DNA of 64,000 bases from Hyparrhenia diplandra (GCA_015847255.1 JADLZK010011579.1:1-64000); one strand, 5' to 3'. Counted from the first letter of the stretch, positions 24,501-36,097 are shown. The notes: a model not told the origin generated them from the sequence alone. Made by a program: numbers and translations.

Positions 24501-25205
24501 CAATATCTAAATTCTTATTTAAATCTGGATGTGTTATTGCATGAATACAACTTTGAAGAACAACCAGCATGGCAAGCAACTTTTCGCAGGCACTGAATTT
24601 GCTGTGTAACTACAATCAGCAGATGAAGCTAGCAGTGGACTGTGTTATATGCAAAAACAGCATTTCTGAGCAGACATTGAAATCAAACACAAACACAACA
24701 GAGAGGATGGCAAAAGCAATTTTTTTCATTTCTTTATTTCATATACAGTGTTGAGTTCCCGATGTTTTTGTAGATGGCAAAAGCCATAGACAAAGATAGG
24801 ATGACAAAGAGGAAAACAATCATATATCGAAGATTCTAAGATTATAAAAAAAAATCTAGTCCTGTCTTCAACAGATATTATCTCCAGAAAGATATCTAGG
24901 CCATGTCCACCTTCCACATGTACAATTGTGTCACTGTATGATACATTATTGCCAAAGTATGCAAGTCATCACTCAGCATACAACAGATGGTTGGTCTCAA
25001 ATAACAAGACCGGTAACAAAATGAGAAGTTTAGCCTTCCATACTCAAGTTAGGGACGATGACTCCGGCCAGACTAAATGGATGGAAAACAAATGCTAGCA
25101 ACCTCATCCTGACCTGAAAACGAAATGAAAAAGAACTAAATTACCATAGAGAAAAAGAAGCAGCAAAGAAAAGGATATGTAATGGTCTAATGGAATTACC
25201 TAATG
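21529..25205. other. intergenic spacer with small dispersed duplications
   Basis: No gene recognised. Short repeated blocks include ttattgatgatgtgcttccac near 22185 and its variant near 22261, and gcctagaggcagagcataag near 24238 with a variant near 24388. A weak Stowaway-like pair of ends flanks about 23266-23487. The last few hundred bases before 25206 are probably 3' UTR of the EIN3-like gene. Confidence 0.4.
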
Positions 25206-27027
25206 TTATGTCCCCAAGTATTCCATTAAATCATCATCATGCAGCAAGTCATCAATATCTGGGATTGGACTACTGATACTGATATAGTCTAAAGGCAAAC
25301 CCTCAAAGGAACTGCCAACAAACTTATCTTGATCACCATAGAAAGGAAAATCTATGAGCTCTCCAGGAACAGAAGTTGAATTTCCACCACCTAGTATATG
25401 ATCACCATAAGGAATGCTATCCGTAGGTGCCCTGATACCCATAGGAACCACATGATGATCCATCATGGAAAGTGGTAGTGATTGTTTCAGAGGTAAGTTC
25501 TGATAACTGCTGGGCAGATTATTTAAACCAGAATGAGCATCTACTGGAAAACTATTTTCAGGCCTTGACCTTGTGCTGTCATTATTTTGATAAGGTAAAG
25601 GCTGGTCACCCATATATATGCTTATAGGAGTAGGGTTTGCAGTTGGGGCACTATTGAAGTTATTAACCTCAGCAGTAGGAAGATGGACCTGTACTTGAGC
25701 ATCTCCTGCGTGTTGTAAAGCTTCAGTTGTGGTGCCCCCATGGTCAAAGGTGACAATCTGGTTAGACATGCCTTGGATTTCTACTTGATCCATTCTATTC
25801 ATATCAGGAATCAAATTTCTTGAGTTTTCTGGTGTATCAACAACTCTACGTGCATCTGGCTTGGTAGCAGTGGAGCTGTGGCGTGCTTTTTTTTTCTCTT
25901 TGGTGGTTCTTTTGCCTTACCAGGAATGATCTGATTAGGGTGTTTATTGTAAGCCTCTTCCCTTCCTCTTTTTGGGGCATGCTCAACAGCAGACTGTGCA
26001 ACTGGAGACAGATCTTGTTCATCATCTTTAGATGATGTAGAAACAGGAGCATCCTCAAAGCCATACACATCATACTCATCACTGCTGCTATTTGTCTCCC
26101 CATTTCTGTCCACTGGCATACTGCTGTGAGTAATCTCCGATACACCATTGTCAGTTCTGTGAACAAGGCTTTCTTCTCTCTGTAGAACACCCAGCCAAAT
26201 CAGGCTCTCTTTTGCAGTCATTTTATCCTGCAAACATTTTGATTTCCGTACATGATTTCTTATCTTATCAAAGTTGGGAGACATGTGCTTGATCACACCT
26301 GTAAGCACACCGGCCTTCCAAACCTTCTTAAGATCATGTGGCTTCTTGTAAGGAGGAATTTGGCCACTTGGAAGGCCCAGGGAAATCCACCATTCCTCCT
26401 TCCCTGAAGGCCACCAAGGGGGCGGAACACCCTTCTCCAATGGGTACTTGCGCTGCGGTGGATCACAATGCTGCATCAATGAGGAAAGCAGTGAACCAAG
26501 AGTGGCATCTTGGAGATCCATCAAGCTGTGCTGGTTCTTAGTTCCACCACTCTGGGCATTAGCAGTTACTAAGTTTTCAGACTCATATTTCTCAATTGCC
26601 GCAGGCCCATTCTTATCAAACTTCACCTTCTCCTTCCACCAAGCTCTGATATTATCGGAAGCACCACTTACAGGCTTCCCCTTGTCCGGAATGATCCCAT
26701 ACACGAACCCACGTGCATGGCACACCTGCATCAGCTTGAGCATGTACTTGAGGATCCCGTCATGCGCCCTTGACATCTTCTTTGCGCATGGCCTGGTCGG
26801 ATATCGGCCGGCCTCACCTTCTCCAGCTCTGCCTGCTGCAGGGCAAGCTCCTGCTGCCGCTCCTTGATCCTCCTCAGCCTGACTCTGTCCTTCCACATTC
26901 GCCGCGCCAGGTCCTCAGGCTCAATCTCCTCGTCGCTGACATCATTCTCAGTGAGGTTCTGGATGCCCTCCACCTCAAAGTCAGACGAGTCACCCAACTC
27001 CGTCGCAAGCATGGCAAGTTGATCCAT
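25206..27027 (-). CDS. EIL3: EIN3-like transcription factor (EIL3/SLIM1 type), frame-broken
   Basis: A single intronless minus-strand coding stretch from ATG (MDQLAMLATELGDSSDFEV) to TAA, giving about 607 residues if read through its breaks, a normal EIL length. The EIN3 DNA-binding core is evident: RRMWKDRVRLRRIKERQQ, KKMSRAHDGILKYMLKLM, GFVYGIIPDKGKPVSGASDN, LMQHCDPPQRKYPLEKG and WKAGVLTGVIKHMSP. The C-terminus has an Asp-rich end (DIDDLLHDDDLMEYLGT). EIL proteins are nuclear factors of ethylene signalling. The KDRVRLRRIKERQ and KFDKNGPAAI forms resemble the EIL3/SLIM1 branch, which regulates sulfur-starvation genes in Arabidopsis. Two breaks are visible. Around 26777-26812 a codon seems to have lost two bases and an A is inserted in a nearby run. 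At the nine-base A run (plus T run 25887-25895) the frame shifts before the ARHS block. The rest is uninterrupted, so sequence error or a very recent lesion is likely. The symbol is by resemblance and remembered rice naming. Confidence 0.85.
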
Positions 27028-28079
27028 GAGAACTACCACTTTGGTAGCCCAATTAAATTCCAATCTAGACAACCTTCAGTGGCTAACTGCGCTGCCCCAT
27101 CCAGCAAAGGATCACAGCAGCGTGTGTCCACACGAAATTGGGTCCTACAGTATCAATCAACACCCAAAACAAATGTATAGTCAGTACGCGGAAAAAAATA
27201 AACTGACAGAAATGTCAAAACACGCAATTCTATCCTGCCCGTTACTCATTTGCTAATTCTGTTGTACCCCAAACAGGAATCCGTACCGCCCACGTTGACC
27301 CCGCCCTCGCGATTGAGGCGCCAAAACTAATCCGTATCAGACAACAGCCCCAAAACGGAAACGAGAGTGAAAAAATCCATCCCCTATCCCCGTTAATCTG
27401 CGACCGCAGGGAGTAATAAGAACCCTAATCAGAGCAGCAATCGCCAACCAGAGGGGTGCCAGTGCGTTCGTACCTGGCGGCGAACGGAGAGAGAGCCAGG
27501 CGGGGGCGATGGACGATGAATTTCTCAGTCGAATGGACGCTCGAACGAGCGATTTGCTGCTGGGTTGATGGAGGAGGAGAAGATTCGCTTCTCTTCTGGT
27601 TATTTATTATTTGAGATTTGGAAATCGCGAGTGAAAAAAAAGAGAGAGGAGGAAGGAGGAGGGAAGGGAGAAACGGGGCAAGCAGGAATGGGCGAAAGCA
27701 TACACGAGGCCTCCGTTGGGTGTTTCGGTGGATCCTCTGCTCCGTTCGGTCGTGTCGGAACCATGTGGCGTGGGAGAGATACTGTTGGGCGCAGCCTCAT
27801 CAAGATTCAAAATTAGCGACACGAAATTTAGTACTCTGCAAATAAATAAAATATAATCGAAAGCTACTGATTTTGACATGCGTATTTAGCACATCAAGAC
27901 AAGCGTTTTTGTTTTTGTTTTTGTTTTAGCTAGCACATCCAAACAAGCGTTTTGTTTTTCGAGAAATATATAACTTTTACTTAAAAAAAAACTTCGGTCG
28001 GGTGAGGAAATATCGCCCCACGGGCATTGTTTTAAGAAGAAACCTCGATTTTCCCGGCCGAGAAAAAACCTCCGAACCC
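27028..28079. other. 5' UTR/promoter region of the EIN3-like gene and spacer
   Basis: Immediately upstream of the EIN3-like start. A GA-rich stretch (about 27630-27680) and CT-balanced sequence are typical of a grass 5' leader; an intron in the 5' UTR is possible but I cannot place it. A short direct repeat, cacatcaagacaagcgttttt (about 27890) and cacatccaaacaagcgttttg (about 27933), is present. No other gene seen. Confidence 0.35.
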
Positions 28080-28411
28080 CTCCCCCCGCCCGACACTAGG
28101 TGCTTCTAGCCCATGGAAACTACGATCCTCAATACATTCCTCGAGAAGACCGGGGCGAATTACACCGAACCCAAGAGCCGGCAGATACCAACCGAGCTCC
28201 GGCCGACATCAGAGCCCCCCGGGCCGGTATACCAACTGTAACCCACGGCTCGATCCATACGGGACCCGGGCGAAGCTCTTAACTAGTGCTTTGGCACACG
28301 GACCGACGAGGGAATTTTTTAACCACGGCCTAAAAATTCGCTCCCACCGGGATTCGAACTCGGGACGCGTGGAGTGCCGCCGAGTGACTTAGCCAACCGG
28401 ACTAAGCACCC
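28080..28411 (-). mobile_element. tRNA-derived SINE (type 2), minus strand
   Basis: Reading the minus strand from 28411, a tRNA-like head carries box A (TTAGTCCGGTTGGCTAAG) and box B (GAGTTCGAATCCCGGTGGGA), the internal pol III promoter. A body without coding capacity follows. It differs from the SINE family at 28570, 38858 and 49186. The 3' end is not sharply defined. It is not a functional tRNA because no cloverleaf continues past box B. Confidence 0.6.
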
Positions 28412-28569
28412 TTTGGCCTAAAAATGGAACCTCTCAAAAGAATCAAACGGACGTAAATACAAATAAATATATATAAGAAATACTATTCTCCATCAAAATT
28501 ATAAAATAGTTTATCTTTTCTAGATACAAGTTTTTACTATGTATTTAGATATATATTAAAATATAAATT

Positions 28570-28724
28570 GACTTATAGTCCAATGATAGGACGGTTAGTG
28601 GGATGCTATCTACTAAGGTTCAAATCCACGATGCTCGCACGCGGTTTTGTCTATATGTGTTTATAGAGGTGAGTGTGTGTGCGTGTTGTGAGTATCTATC
28701 TTGTACTATGTAATTCTTAAAAAC
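28570..28724 (+). mobile_element. tRNA-derived SINE (type 1), plus strand
   Basis: Head with box A (TAGTCCAATGATAGGACGG) and box B (AAGGTTCAAATCCACG), followed by a body ending gtgttgtgagtatctatc and taattcttaaaaac. It shares head and tail with the minus-strand copy at 38858-39170 and the tail with the 49186-49360 copy. About 155 bp, with an eroded A-tail. Confidence 0.7.
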
Positions 28725-29532
28725 AATATATACTATAATGATCTAAATAAAAAAAAAAGAAGTTAAAACGATATATAGTTTTAAACGGAGGTAGTGTTTA
28801 TGATGTATAATGTTACTTAGATTAATCATTTAGTATATTTTATATGATTGACCTATTTAAACTTATTGGAGATATTTTGGTTCCCTTTTGGAATGGATGA
28901 AGTATACATCTAGACACGATAAACATTTAGAATGAAGGTATTCTTACTTATATCAAGTCAAACACTTATACTTCCCCATCAGGCCAAGTTCACACAGTAA
29001 TATTTAACTATCAAATGCTAGCTTCCGTATATTTGGTTTGATGGTGTATATACATAGCTGTTTTTTTTCTTTTGCTTTTGTTTTGAATAGAATTCTAGAG
29101 ATTGTTTCAATCTTGACTGTCAAAAACATGACTATCAGTCTATCTCTGTCACCGTTGTTCAGATTCAGTTAAGCCCGCAGCCGGCATCGTGACCCCTCGT
29201 CGTGGAGCATCCAGCATCGGCACCAGATGATCGATCAGTCCAGGCGAGCATCTCTCTCGGCAGGACCGGCCACAGCAAGTCCACCCTCCATCCCCTCCGC
29301 GCAGGAGGATCCGGTTCCCGTGTCAGCAATGATGCAGCGGTGCCGATACCCGTTCGCGCCTCTCAAAGTGCGCCGAGCTTTTCCCCGCTTCTGCCCGTGC
29401 GTGCGTGCGTCCCACTCTTTTCTGCTCAACAAACAAGCCACTGATCTTCAGCGCTGCCGCCACATGCCCGAGTTTTGTCCGTACGCAGCGCCACGACGGC
29501 GCAACTGACCCGTCCATTTCGCCTGCGGCTTT
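28725..29532. other. intergenic, no gene recognised
   Basis: The AT-rich first half carries Stowaway-like fragments. The GC-rich second half (29170-29520) has overlapping open frames on both strands, none with family resemblance or splice context. Confidence 0.3.
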
Positions 29533-29798
29533 GGCCTTGTTTAGATTCTTTAAAATTTCTAACATTTTTTTCTCACTTTTCCTCCATCACATCACATTAA
29601 ATACACCAAAAGGCGTATGTTGAAAGTATGAAATGTAGGTAAAAAAAACTAATTATATAGTTTAGATGTGCATTCTTGGAGACGATTCTTTTTTCGAAGT
29701 TCTTTTATGGTGGGATAATATTTACCACTAACAAACGAAACATCTTCGATAAATGCGATGTGACATGAGTTCAAAATTTTAACCATCTAAACAAGGCC
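29533..29798. mobile_element. MITE, copy 2 of the family at 312-579
   Basis: Same inverted ends (GGCCTTGTTTAGAT and ATCTAAACAAGGCC), the same length within two bases and the same interior blocks as the element at 312-579. Non-coding. Confidence 0.75.
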
Positions 29799-31479
29799 TT
29801 ACTCTGTAGGAGTGTCAGTTTTAGATTCTTTTTTAGATTAGACTTCGTTGACCGTTCGTTTTATTTAAAAATTTTATCTAAATTCGAAAATAAATAAATC
29901 ATTATTAAAATATATCCGGTGATAAAATAAGTCATAACAAAATAAATTTAAATAACATAAATGATCAAACGAGATGTTTGAAAAATCTAAAACAACACTT
30001 TTTTTGGGACGCGGGAAGTATGCGAACAAGGTTGCATTTGCATCAAATAATCAGCAGTTCAGAACATCGGAGCAGTCATGTTACCATCCTCTTGGCATGA
30101 AGCTTATTAGCTTGGCTTATCTGTCATGCTATAATATTTTTCTCACAACAAAACCATCAACCGAACTTTACTCTAAACTGGACAAAAGTTGGCTCCAACA
30201 CGTATAGCCAGCTCTGACATTAGTCCTCTTCCGAGAAACTAGCTATTTACCATTTCAAAAGTAGTTTTATCAACTTTTTCATTCACAACAATAACTTTAC
30301 AAAATTATCACGCAAAAGATGTGAACCTTGATTCTTGTGCCATAATGCCCCTTTAGCTTTGTTTTTATGTGTTCCTCCTAATTAATCTATGACATGTGAA
30401 ACGTTCTTTTTTTGCGTAGCAAAAGATAAAAGAAACCATAGAAGGAAGCCAAGTCATTGGAATGAGAAAGTTACGAAACACACTCTTTTAGGATGGTACG
30501 AAGTAAGGGCCGGTTTGGTTCCAAAAGTCATAGGATTTTTTTTTTAATCTTAGGACTTTTTGAAAAAAAAAAAAAAAAGTCTGGTTTGTTAGGGACTAAA
30601 AAGAATTTTTTTTATCCCAACTCCAGCAAAATCCATGTAACCAAGCAGGGTCTAAATAGCTAATTTTCTCATTTAGTCCTCTTCATCCGCACACGGCGGC
30701 ACACACCAACCGCGCTATTGCACCAAGCGCCACAACCGCACCAGACATCGCTTCTATGCCCCCACTCCTGCCTTGTTGCCACGTACGTAGTACTGAGCTA
30801 GAGCGCGCCTGTTTCATTTCATACTACACTTTTGTTGACTTCATTTCATACTAGTATAATTGATGCTTTTGTAAGAGTACTCCCTCAATTCCAAATTATA
30901 CCCTCCATTCCAAATTACAAGTTTGACCCAATTTATATAATAATTAATAATATTTATAATAATATAAATTAAGTATCATTAAATTTTTCTTTAATTCTAT
31001 TTTGATCACATTTGAGATACTTTGTCTCTAAAAAAAATTAAGATGGCAAGAGTACTAATCTAAGGCTCAATTGAGCGGCCCGATCCAGCCGCGAAGAGCC
31101 TAGGCGTGTAAGGTTCTCTGCAGGTTCTCTGCATGAGCAGGTTCATTGTATCCTCTCTTTTTTTTTTGTCGCGCCTAGGTTCATTTTTTTTGACAAGAGC
31201 ACCTAGGTTCATTGAACTTGGATCTCCTGTCAACGGGTGGGTGTGCGAGTGCAACAACTGTTACGTTGCTTACGGGTAATTCTGCTGCTGGCCCAGCCCA
31301 ACTCAACATAAAAGGTAACAACAGTAATTAGGCCTTCTCTCAATCTTCGATGGGCGAGGTCCAATCTGATCGAGCCCATGAACGCGTACAGACTGGGCCA
31401 CCGAATTTGGATCGCAGGCAGACCAAGTCTTTTTTTCCATTACCGCTCAAAAAAATCTAAAACCTTGTGGCCCATCATC
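29799..31479. other. MITE-rich spacer
   Basis: Starts with a degraded element resembling the Stowaway at 10192 (catcattattaaaatatatc and gggacgcgggaagta near 29900 and 30008). Around 30508-30660 is a hAT-like or Tourist-like fragment starting ggccggtttggtt and ending near accaagcagggtc. Tandem Stowaway ends lie at 30880-30925. No gene. Confidence 0.4.
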
Positions 31480-31489
31480 TTTTTGTTTA

Positions 31490-32374
31490 GGAAAAAGTCC
31501 ACATTCACTCCCCCAACTATCACGTAAGTTCACTTTTTCCTCCTCAACTCCAAAAACCGGACAAATCATCTCCCCAACTTTTCAAACCATGCATTTTTTT
31601 TCCTCCCTCGAGCGGTTTTGAGGGCGGTTTTGGTACAGTAACCGCGGTTTTGCTACAGTACCAGCACGTTTGTCTTTTTTTTTTTAAAAATCCGGTTGAA
31701 TCTTTGAAAAATCATAGTAAATCATAGAAAAATCATAAAATGAAAAATCCGGTTTTGTTGTACTCCACATGAATAGATCTACACAGTGAATATACAATAT
31801 GGTATACTTTAGTTCGACAAAATAATTATAGAAGGTGAAGCTACGAATTATTTAAATTAATTATATATTCACCTTATAGAACTTTGTACTAAAGCATATC
31901 ATATTAAATATTCTCTGTATAGATCTACTCATGTGGAGTCTAACAAAATTGAATTTTATATTTTATGATTTTCTTGTGATTTTCTATGATTTTTCAAAAG
32001 ATTTCAAATAAATAAAAAGAAGAAAAAAGACAAAATTTTCATAGCAAAAACTTTGTACTAAAGCATATCATATTATATATTCTTTGTGTAGATCTACTCA
32101 TGTGGAGTCTAACAAAACCAGATTTTTCATTTTATGATTTTTCTATGATTTACTATGATTTTTCAAAGATTCAACTTGATTTTTTTAAAAAAAAAGACTA
32201 ACGTGCTGGTACTGTAGCAACCCACGGTTACTGTAGCAAAACCGCCTTCAAAAACCGCCGAGGGAGGAAAAATGCATGGTTTGAAAAGTTAGAGGAGGTG
32301 ATTTGTCCGGTTTTGGAGTTGAGGGAGGAAAAGTTAACTTCGTGATAGTTGGGGAGTGAATGTGGACTTTTTCT
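31490..32374. mobile_element. long-TIR Mutator-like element (foldback), copy 1
   Basis: About 885 bp with very long inverted arms of roughly 300 bp. The left arm starts GGAAAAAGTCCACATTCACT; the right arm ends AGTGAATGTGGACTTTTTC. Both arms contain the ccgg-ttttg, cctccctcgagcggtttt and ctacagtaaccgcggttttg blocks in opposite orientation. A 9-10 bp direct repeat (tttttgttta, 31480-31489 and 32375-32384) flanks it, which fits Mutator-type target duplication. No transposase. Confidence 0.8.
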
Positions 32375-32962
32375 TTTTTGTTTAAAGTCACCTTGGTGCC
32401 GAAGTGATGCTGAAACAGCTGAGGCCCATCATAAGTTCGGTCGGCGTTATGTTGGTTCGATGTAGAGAAACTACGGCATGGCTAGAAAAGGAAAAAAGTG
32501 CCTCCCCAACTATCACTTAAAGTTTCACTTTTTCTCCCTCAACGCTAAAACGGACAAATCACATCCCTCAACTTTTCAAACCATGCAAATTACCTCCCTC
32601 GAGCGGTTTTGAGGGCGGTATTGCTACAGTAATAGCGGTTTGCATTTTTCTTTTTAAAAAAATTACAGTTCGACCTTTAAAAAATTATAGTAAATTATAG
32701 AAAAATCATAAAATAGAAAATTCAAATTTGTTAGACTCCACATGAGTAGATCTACATATTGAATATATAATATGTATGTTTTAGTCCAAATTTTTTTAAA
32801 GATTCACTGTATAGATCTAAAGCTACAATAAAAATTTTGTCTTTGAAGCATATCATATTATATATTCTTTGTGTAGACATGCACATGTAGAGTATAAAAA
32901 ATAGATTTTCTATTTTATGATTTTTTTGTGATTTACTATGATTTTTTAAAAATTCAGCCAAA

Positions 32963-34357
32963 TCTATACCTACTATTAAAGAGCAAAAATTTACGCCACT
33001 TTTTTTTTCACCATCGTTTTCTTTCACCTCTTCCGTATTTATACCGGACTCTAGGAAAGCCCGCGTGAAAGAACGCACTGCTTTTCCTCGACCAACCGCC
33101 CGCTCGGTAATCAAGTCCGATGTAAATTCCTTTTCTCGTGAGCCCGCTCCGTAATCCATGCAAACTTCTTTTCTTCCATAAAAGAAATTGTGCCCGTGAG
33201 CCCATCCACGCCCCTCCCAAATTACTTTTTTTATTTTTCTATATCTATTTCCTATTTCTCCTTTTGATATTAATTCCATAACTTTTTACGGTTTTTATAT
33301 TTTTCTCTCACGTTTCTAGAAAGGGACAAAATTTATACTTATAGAATTTCCCTTCACCAAAATTTATGTCCAACGCCTCCTAAAATACTTTGAAAAAAAA
33401 AAGGAAACACAATCCGCGACCCAAGAGGCAAAGACCCAACAAAACGAGTCCACAAATGATCCTAACAAGATTTAGGCTATTGGGCCCATTTATTGAATCT
33501 CCGCGAGCCCAAATTTGTTTTGATCTGTTTGTTTGTTATTTTAGCCCCGCAAGTATATTCCATATGTTCTATATTTCGTTTTGTTGTTTAGTCTCATACT
33601 GCTTATGAAAGGTGTTGATCGCAGCCTTAAAATGTGTAACCTGAACTGCCGTGTCACCATGAGAAAATTATGAGAAGCAATCATCAAATTATATGACTTG
33701 CCATGGATTGGATTGAACCGATCGCTTGACTACCACCTTTATCCACCGACGAGAGTGCAGGCGGTGGGATCAAATTGTCCAGCGCAAACGTGTCGGACAT
33801 GCTTGCCGCGCTTCCATGGACGATCTGCAACAGGAAGCAGAGTGTGACGGCTGCGGGCGACAATGAGGCGACCGAGAGACGGAAAGTTGCGGACATGGCT
33901 GAACGTGTCGGCCATGCTTGCCATGCTTCCATGGACGGTCTGCAATAGGAAGCAGAGTGTGACGGCTGCGTGCGACAATGAGGCGACCGAGAGACGGGAA
34001 GTTACGGACATGGCTGTGATGACCATAGGCGGTGGGATCAAGAAAGGTGGTTGCGGCATCCGAGGCGAGGCGCAGACGCATTTCCATGAATGATCGCAAC
34101 AGGAAGCAGAGTGTATCCCGTTGCAACGCACGGGCATATTCCGAGGCGAGGCGCATAGGCGGTGGGATCAAGAAAGGTGGTTGCGGCATCCGAGGCGAGG
34201 CGCAGACGCGCTTCCATGAATGATCGCAACAGGAAGCAGAGTGTATCCCGTTGCAACGCACGGGCATATTCCGAAGCGAGGCGCAGACGCGCTTCCTTGA
34301 ATGATCGCAACAGGAAGCAGAGTGTATCCCGTTGCAACGCACGGACATATTTACTAG
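32963..34357 (+). mobile_element. non-autonomous Helitron nested in the Mutator-like element
   Basis: Starts TCTATACCTACTATTAAAG after an A and ends ...CATATTTACTAG before a T, the A/T insertion rule of Helitrons. A GC-rich hairpin (cccgttgcaacgcacgg) sits just upstream of the CTAG end. There is no flanking target duplication and no Rep/helicase sequence. The interior (33789-34355) is a minisatellite that repeats the 3' terminal region. Confidence 0.8.
33789..34355. repeat. minisatellite in the Helitron 3' half
   Basis: Two kinds of unit. The first (33789-33993) has two copies containing cggacatgcttgcc-like sequence, a gaagcagagtgtgacggctg block and aatgaggcgaccgagagacg. The second (about 34069-34355) has three copies of cgcaacaggaagcagagtgt followed by cccgttgcaacgcacgg. 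The long open frames across this interval on both strands arise from the repetition and are not genes. Confidence 0.8.
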
Positions 34358-34703
34358 TAAATATAAAAAGAAAAGAAAATAAAAATTTTGTACTAAATAA
34401 TATCATATTATATATTCAATGTGTAGATCTAATCATGTGGAGTCTAACAAAATTGGATTTTTTATTTTATGATTTTTTATGATTTACTATATGTTTTTAA
34501 AATATTCAACCGAATTTTTGAAAAAGGAAAATGCAAACCGCTGTCACTGTAGCAATACCGCCCCTCAAAACCGCTCGAGGGAGGTAATTTGCATGGTTTG
34601 AAAAGTTGAGGGGAGGTGATTTGTCCGGTTTTGACGTTGAGGGAGGAAAAGTGAACTTTCGTGATAGTTGAGGGAGAGAATTGGGACTTTTTCCGCTAGA
34701 AAA

Positions 34704-35723
34704 TAGACCGGGTAGGTCTATCTGAAGGCCCAAGAATGAGAATGGAGTGAAATTTGGAAGATCAGAGTTCCTTCGAGAATCAGGGTTTTTCTGTGGCGGC
34801 TAGCAAGACAATCAATCCCCACTGAAGACGCCAGACATCATCGAAATATGGCGCCTAATGGTGGGTGTTCAATCTGTGGTGGCTTGAACTCGTGGAGACA
34901 TGCGCTCCTGGAATGCAATTTAGCTAGATGCGTGTGGGCTCTGGAGAAAGAGGTGATAGTAGAATTTTTAAGCCACGTTGATATCCCTGGAGCCAAAGAT
35001 TGGTTAGTCCAAGTCATGAAGGGACTTAATCACGATGAGCTTACAAGAGTGGTGGTCCGCCTCTGGGCCATATGGCACGCTCGACGGCAGGCTATGCATG
35101 AAAACAAGTTCCAAAGTCCTCTTTCAACTCATGATTTTGTGGAGCGTTTCATCGCTGACCTGGGTGTTGTACCTCCTACGAAGGAGACACGGGAGAGAGG
35201 GCCTCATATACCCTGGATCAGGCCACCCAGGGGGTTTACAAAAGATTAACGTGGATGCTGCCATTTTGAAAAATTCGCACTGGGTTTCAGTGGCTGCGGT
35301 GGCAAGGGATGGAGACGACATCTTCATGGGAGCATCAGTCCTGGTTTTGGAAGGTTGCAGCGATCCTGAAATTGCAGAGGTAGCAGCTTGTCGCGAGGGT
35401 CTGGCGCTGGCCAGTGACCTGAACCTAAATAGCTTCCGGGTGGCGAGTGACTGTGTGAGTGCAGTCAAGTCCATACAGGGGGCAGGTCTTGGTGTCCATG
35501 GTTCTCTGGTGCAGGAGATCAGGAGCAGAACTCTGAGCTTCTCCAAAGTTGAATTTGTACACGAAGGTAGACAGGCTAATGTTGATGCTCATCGCTTAGC
35601 TAGAGGCCATGTTAATTCTATGATTGGCAGATACGTTTGGTTTTTATCGCCTCCCTGATGGAGTTTGTAATGCTTACAACATAATATAATGGAGGCAGGC
35701 TGTTTTGCTAAAAAAAAAAAAAA
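34704..35723 (+). pseudogene. LINE ORF2 3' end: zf-RVT plus RNase H-like domain
   Basis: A plus-strand frame from 34848 carries a zinc-knuckle-like CSICGG...HALLECNLA region and an LWAIWHARRQAMHENKF block typical of the zf-RVT tail of plant non-LTR retrotransposons. It breaks at about 35234 (an A-run, ACAAAAG) and continues in the next frame with INVDAA, CREGLALASDLNL and NVDAHRLAR, an RNase H-like (RVT_3) domain. It stops at 35656 and is followed by a 3' tail and poly-A at about 35710-35723. No reverse transcriptase is present, so the copy is 5'-truncated. Confidence 0.75.
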
Positions 35724-36072
35724 GAAACTGAAACAATTGCTTGCAGGGAAGGTTTAGCTTTGGCTTCTAATCGTTTGCTGAGGTCCTTTAAGTTGGCTTC
35801 CGACAACGCCAATGTCATAAGAAGTGTTGGAGGAGCTGGTATGTGTTCGTATGGTCAAGTTGTAAAAGAAAGGCTAGGGCACTTGATTTTTTTTTTGTAG
35901 ATTTTGCTCATGAGAGTTGAAAATCTAATCTCAATGCTCACAACTTAGCCAAAAGTATGTTTTCTTTTGAGATAGGACATGTTTGGTTGTTAGAACCGCC
36001 TATTGGCGTTTGTAACTCATATGATCAAATCCATGAATAAAGAGAGTGAGGCTCCTCCAAAAAAAAAAAAAC
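35724..36072 (+). pseudogene. second, decayed LINE RNase H fragment with poly-A tail
   Basis: Directly after the first poly-A, translation of the plus strand gives CREGLALAS, FKLASDNANVIRS and a later AHNLAK-like block with stops and shifts. It is a diverged relative of the RNase H domain just upstream. It ends with a poly-A run (36060-36071). Confidence 0.65.
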
Positions 36073-36097
36073 AACAACTTGGTGCCAAAGTAATCTA

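Larger units (their letters stand above)
32490..34694. mobile_element. long-TIR Mutator-like element, copy 2, split by a Helitron
   Basis: Same family as 31490-32374: the left arm starts GGAAAAAAGTGCCTCCCCAA and the right arm ends GGGACTTTTTCC, with matching internal blocks. An exact 9-bp duplication (gctagaaaa, 32481-32489 and 34695-34703) flanks it, the Mutator hallmark. Total length is 2205 bp; removing the 1395-bp Helitron at 32963-34357 leaves about 810 bp, close to copy 1. Confidence 0.85.

Noticed and set aside
28340..28411. tRNA gene on the minus strand
   Set aside because: Box A and box B are present, but no acceptor stem closes and the sequence runs into a longer non-coding body, so it is a SINE head.
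33739..34482. Overlapping repetitive open frames on both strands
   Set aside because: They translate the Helitron minisatellite; repeated peptides arise from repeated DNA and not from a gene.
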